A DNA stretch of 7,405 nucleotides from contig JAEXTI010000062.1 of assembly GCA_023406965.1 (NCBI GenBank), positions 1 through 7,405 on the forward strand, written 5' to 3'. The position numbers were made by a program, and so were the translations under genes. Positions 5,816-7,405 of the stretch are shown here, piece after piece; position 1 is the stretch's first letter, and each line of letters opens with the position of its first letter. The stretch is from Chloroflexota bacterium. Its GTDB lineage: Bacteria; Chloroflexota; Anaerolineae; Anaerolineales; Anaerolineaceae. The notes under the pieces were generated by a model, which made no database searches, was not told the DNA's origin, and worked only from the letters and a program-made list of their open reading frames with translations.

Positions 5816-6535
5816 ATGACCGACCTCCTCTACCAAACCGACTCGTACCTGAAAACCTTCACCACCGCCGTCCTCGCCGTGGACGAAGCCGCCCATTCTG
5901 TGCTCCTCGACCGCACCGCCTTCTATCCCGGCGGCGGAGGCCAGCCCGCCGACTCCGGCGTCCTTGTCCATCTAGGCGCCGAACTACCCGTCACCCGCGC
6001 GCGCAAAGGCGCCGAGGGCATCTGGCACGCCCTGGCCGAAGGCACCGCCCTGCCGCCCGTTGGCGCAACGATCGAGGGCCGCCTGGATTGGGAGCGCCGC
6101 TATGCCCTCATGCGCACCCACAGCGCCATGCACATCCTGTGCGGTGTGGTCTACCGCGACTTCGACGCCCTGGTCACCGGCGGCGATATGGAGCCCCTCC
6201 ACGGGCGCATGGACTTCGAGTTCGAGTCCCTCAGCAAAGACCTGGTCGGCGTGATCGAAGAGTCTGTCAACCGCGAGGTAGCCGCCGACCACCCCGTGCG
6301 CGTGGCTATCCTGCCTCGCGACGAGGCCTTCCAGATCCCTGACCTCATCCGCACCAAGATCAACCTGCTCCCGCCCGAAATCAGCCACATCCGCACCATC
6401 GAGCTGGTGGGCCTGGACCTGCAAGCCGACGGTGGTACGCACGTCCATTCCACCGCTGAGGTGGGGCGCATACGCATCGTCGATTACAAGAGCAAGGGCA
6501 AAATCAACAAGCGCATCTACGTCGAACTGGACTGA
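5816..6535 (+). CDS. alaX: AlaX-type alanyl-tRNA editing protein (mischarged tRNA-Ala deacylase)
   Basis: This 239-residue protein is related to the editing domain of alanyl-tRNA synthetase. Such free-standing proteins hydrolyse Ser- or Gly-tRNA(Ala) in the cytoplasm and protect translation fidelity. The N-terminal part has the AlaRS-like 'RTAFYPGGGGQPADSG' (33-48). The metal site has 'HSAMH' (H102, H106) and 'DGGTHV' (D205, H209) in the tRNA_SAD part, where AlaRS and many AlaX proteins have CGGTH. Length and the N-terminal domain fit the medium AlaX-M type; there is no aminoacylation domain, so it is not alaS. The start ATG 5816 is supported by AAGGA 7 bases upstream. A strong terminator follows, so it is probably transcribed alone. 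The Asp in place of the metal-binding Cys may still bind zinc or may mark a subfamily. Confidence 0.92.
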   Translation: MTDLLYQTDSYLKTFTTAVLAVDEAAHSVLLDRTAFYPGGGGQPADSGVLVHLGAELPVTRARKGAEGIWHALAEGTALPPVGATIEGRLDWERRYALMRTHSAMHILCGVVYRDFDALVTGGDMEPLHGRMDFEFESLSKDLVGVIEESVNREVAADHPVRVAILPRDEAFQIPDLIRTKINLLPPEISHIRTIELVGLDLQADGGTHVHSTAEVGRIRIVDYKSKGKINKRIYVELD

Positions 6536-6556
6536 TCGCATCCGCCTGCATCAACC

Positions 6557-6595
6557 AACCGGGCGCCCCATTTCTGGAGCGCCCGGTTTTTTTTT
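6557..6595 (+). terminator. Strong intrinsic terminator of alaX
   Basis: AACCGGGCGC (6557-6566) pairs perfectly with GCGCCCGGTT (6579-6588) over 10 bp. A run of nine T follows (6587-6595), its first two bases overlapping the stem. It begins 21 bases after the alaX stop codon. Confidence 0.93.
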
Positions 6596-6608
6596 ATTTA
6601 TCCCGCGA

Positions 6609-6624
6609 GGTTCCTTGCGGAACC
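6609..6624. repeat. Hairpin GGTTCC-TTGC-GGAACC between the convergent genes
   Basis: A perfect 6-bp stem with a 4-base loop, 12 bases beyond the stop codon of the minus-strand gene. It could help end that transcript, but no T-tract follows on the minus strand. Confidence 0.5.
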
Positions 6625-6636
6625 CACTGGCATTGG

Positions 6637-7405
6637 CTAACGCCTTAGCAGCGGCAGGTACACCGAGTACCCTTCGCTGAACTCAATGGTATCTTCGATG
6701 GCCGCGGTTTCGTTGCCCGCCAGGTCCATGTACTTGACGTACACCGTCTTGGCCCCCGCGCCGTCCGTCAGCGTCCAGGCCAGGCTGCCTGCATAAGGCT
6801 GCCATTCGGCACCACTGAAGCCGGAGTCATTCGAGACCATCATGAAGCCCATACCGCTGGTGGCATCGGTGGCGGTCAGCGTCAGGGTCACATTCTGGGT
6901 GATCGTCTCCGCCGCCCCGCCATTGATGGACAGACTGCCCACCGGCGCGGTCGTATCCAGCGTGATGATGTCACACATGGCTGCCGATTCGTTGCCCGCA
7001 CCGTCTTTCAACTGCATGCACACGGTCTTGGCCCCGTCCCCGCCGGTCAACGTGAAGATCACCGGGTTAGCATAGGCCACGTAGGTCGCGCTCGCCAATC
7101 CTGCCTCGCTGGCCGCAACGCGCATTTGCACCACGCCGCTGCCCTCTTCGGAGAAGACGATGAACAGGTCCACATCGGCATCATTGGTCAGCGCTGCCAT
7201 GCCGTTGATGTACAGGCTGCCGGTCGGATCAATATCATCGAACAGAATCGTATCCGAATACACCGGCGAAAGGTTCCCCGCGCTGTCGCGGAACTGGACG
7301 AAGACCTCTTTCACGCCGGTGCCGGCGCCCAGGTCCCAGCCCGCCACGCTGCCCGCGAAGGGCTGCCAGGCCGCCCCAGAAAGCGCCGTCACCGAATTGC
7401 TCAGG
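6637..7405 (-). CDS. C-terminal part of a large Ig-like repeat surface protein
   Basis: The frame is open to the right edge; only the last 256 or so residues are seen. They hold about two and a half repeats of 85-90 residues with the pattern 'D-x-x-x-P-x-GSL-x-ING', then 'GAxWQPxAGS', then 'DGAGAKTVYVKYMDLAGNE' and 'DTI'. This is the style of bacterial Ig-like or fibronectin-like beta-sandwich repeats in secreted or surface proteins. No transmembrane helix, LPXTG motif or known sorting domain follows; the protein ends in 'YSVYLPLLRR'. I recall similar YLPL tails on secreted Chloroflexota proteins, which would be a lineage clue, but could not check. A GTG at 7392 is not the true start: the frame continues upstream as L-S-N-S, matching 'VSNDSGFSG' of the last repeat. 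The function is unknown; adhesion or a role as structural spacer is likely. Confidence 0.88.
   Translation of the reverse strand, partial: LSNSVTALSGAAWQPFAGSVAGWDLGAGTGVKEVFVQFRDSAGNLSPVYSDTILFDDIDPTGSLYINGMAALTNDADVDLFIVFSEEGSGVVQMRVAASEAGLASATYVAYANPVIFTLTGGDGAKTVCMQLKDGAGNESAAMCDIITLDTTAPVGSLSINGGAAETITQNVTLTLTATDATSGMGFMMVSNDSGFSGAEWQPYAGSLAWTLTDGAGAKTVYVKYMDLAGNETAAIEDTIEFSEGYSVYLPLLRR

Noticed and set aside
5984..6541. 185-codon minus-strand frame opposite alaX
   Set aside because: It is a shadow of alaX, which has the recognisable AlaX motifs and ribosome site.
7390..7392. GTG as start of the Ig-like protein
   Set aside because: The frame stays open to the window edge and the upstream residues fit the repeat pattern, so the gene begins outside the window.

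Overview
The window looks like bacterial chromosome, most likely from Chloroflexota (Anaerolineae-type). This placement is an inference from gene style: a multi-GAF sensor downstream of a STAS/anti-sigma-kinase pair, an unusual GlmS glutaminase site, and a secreted Ig-like repeat protein ending in YLPLLRR. I could not run a search to confirm it. The DNA is GC-rich, and every gene that is not cut by the window edge is intact.

Layout. (1) Positions 1-2952, minus strand: a three-gene signalling operon read from right to left. It encodes a STAS anti-sigma-factor antagonist, an RsbW/SpoIIAB-like serine kinase that overlaps it by 14 bases and starts with TTG, and a large multi-GAF protein that runs off the left edge after 718 codons. 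(2) Positions 2953-3124: a short divergent promoter region with a very good extended -10 box for the operon. The box is near-palindromic and could also serve glmS. (3) Positions 3125-4912, plus strand: glmS, glucosamine-6-phosphate synthase, complete but with several unusual substitutions around the glutamine site. (4) Positions 4913-5410: no protein gene. This stretch is a dense cluster of short palindromes, modular copies of an 11-mer related to AGCTGACGGCT, and a degenerate partial copy of the neighbouring tRNA gene. (5) Positions 5411-5482, minus strand: tRNA-Lys(UUU), with a clear sigma-70-type promoter and a terminator-like hairpin built from the same 11-mer family. (6) Positions 5816-6535, plus strand: an AlaX-type alanyl-tRNA editing protein, followed by a textbook intrinsic terminator. 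(7) Positions 6637-7405, minus strand: the C-terminal part of a large, probably secreted protein made of Ig-like repeats, cut by the right edge.

How the genes work together. The minus-strand operon is one functional unit, a partner-switching system. A GAF sensor (perhaps with a phosphatase output beyond the left edge) would control phosphorylation of the STAS protein, which competes with a sigma factor or another target for the kinase. glmS (cell-envelope amino-sugar synthesis), tRNA-Lys and alaX (translation fidelity) are housekeeping genes with no evident mutual link.

I see no convincing new defence or mobile system. The parts most worth a second look are the tRNA-Lys 3' duplication with its 18-base insertion, the palindrome cluster around it, the altered GlmS glutaminase site, and the Cys-to-Asp change in AlaX.
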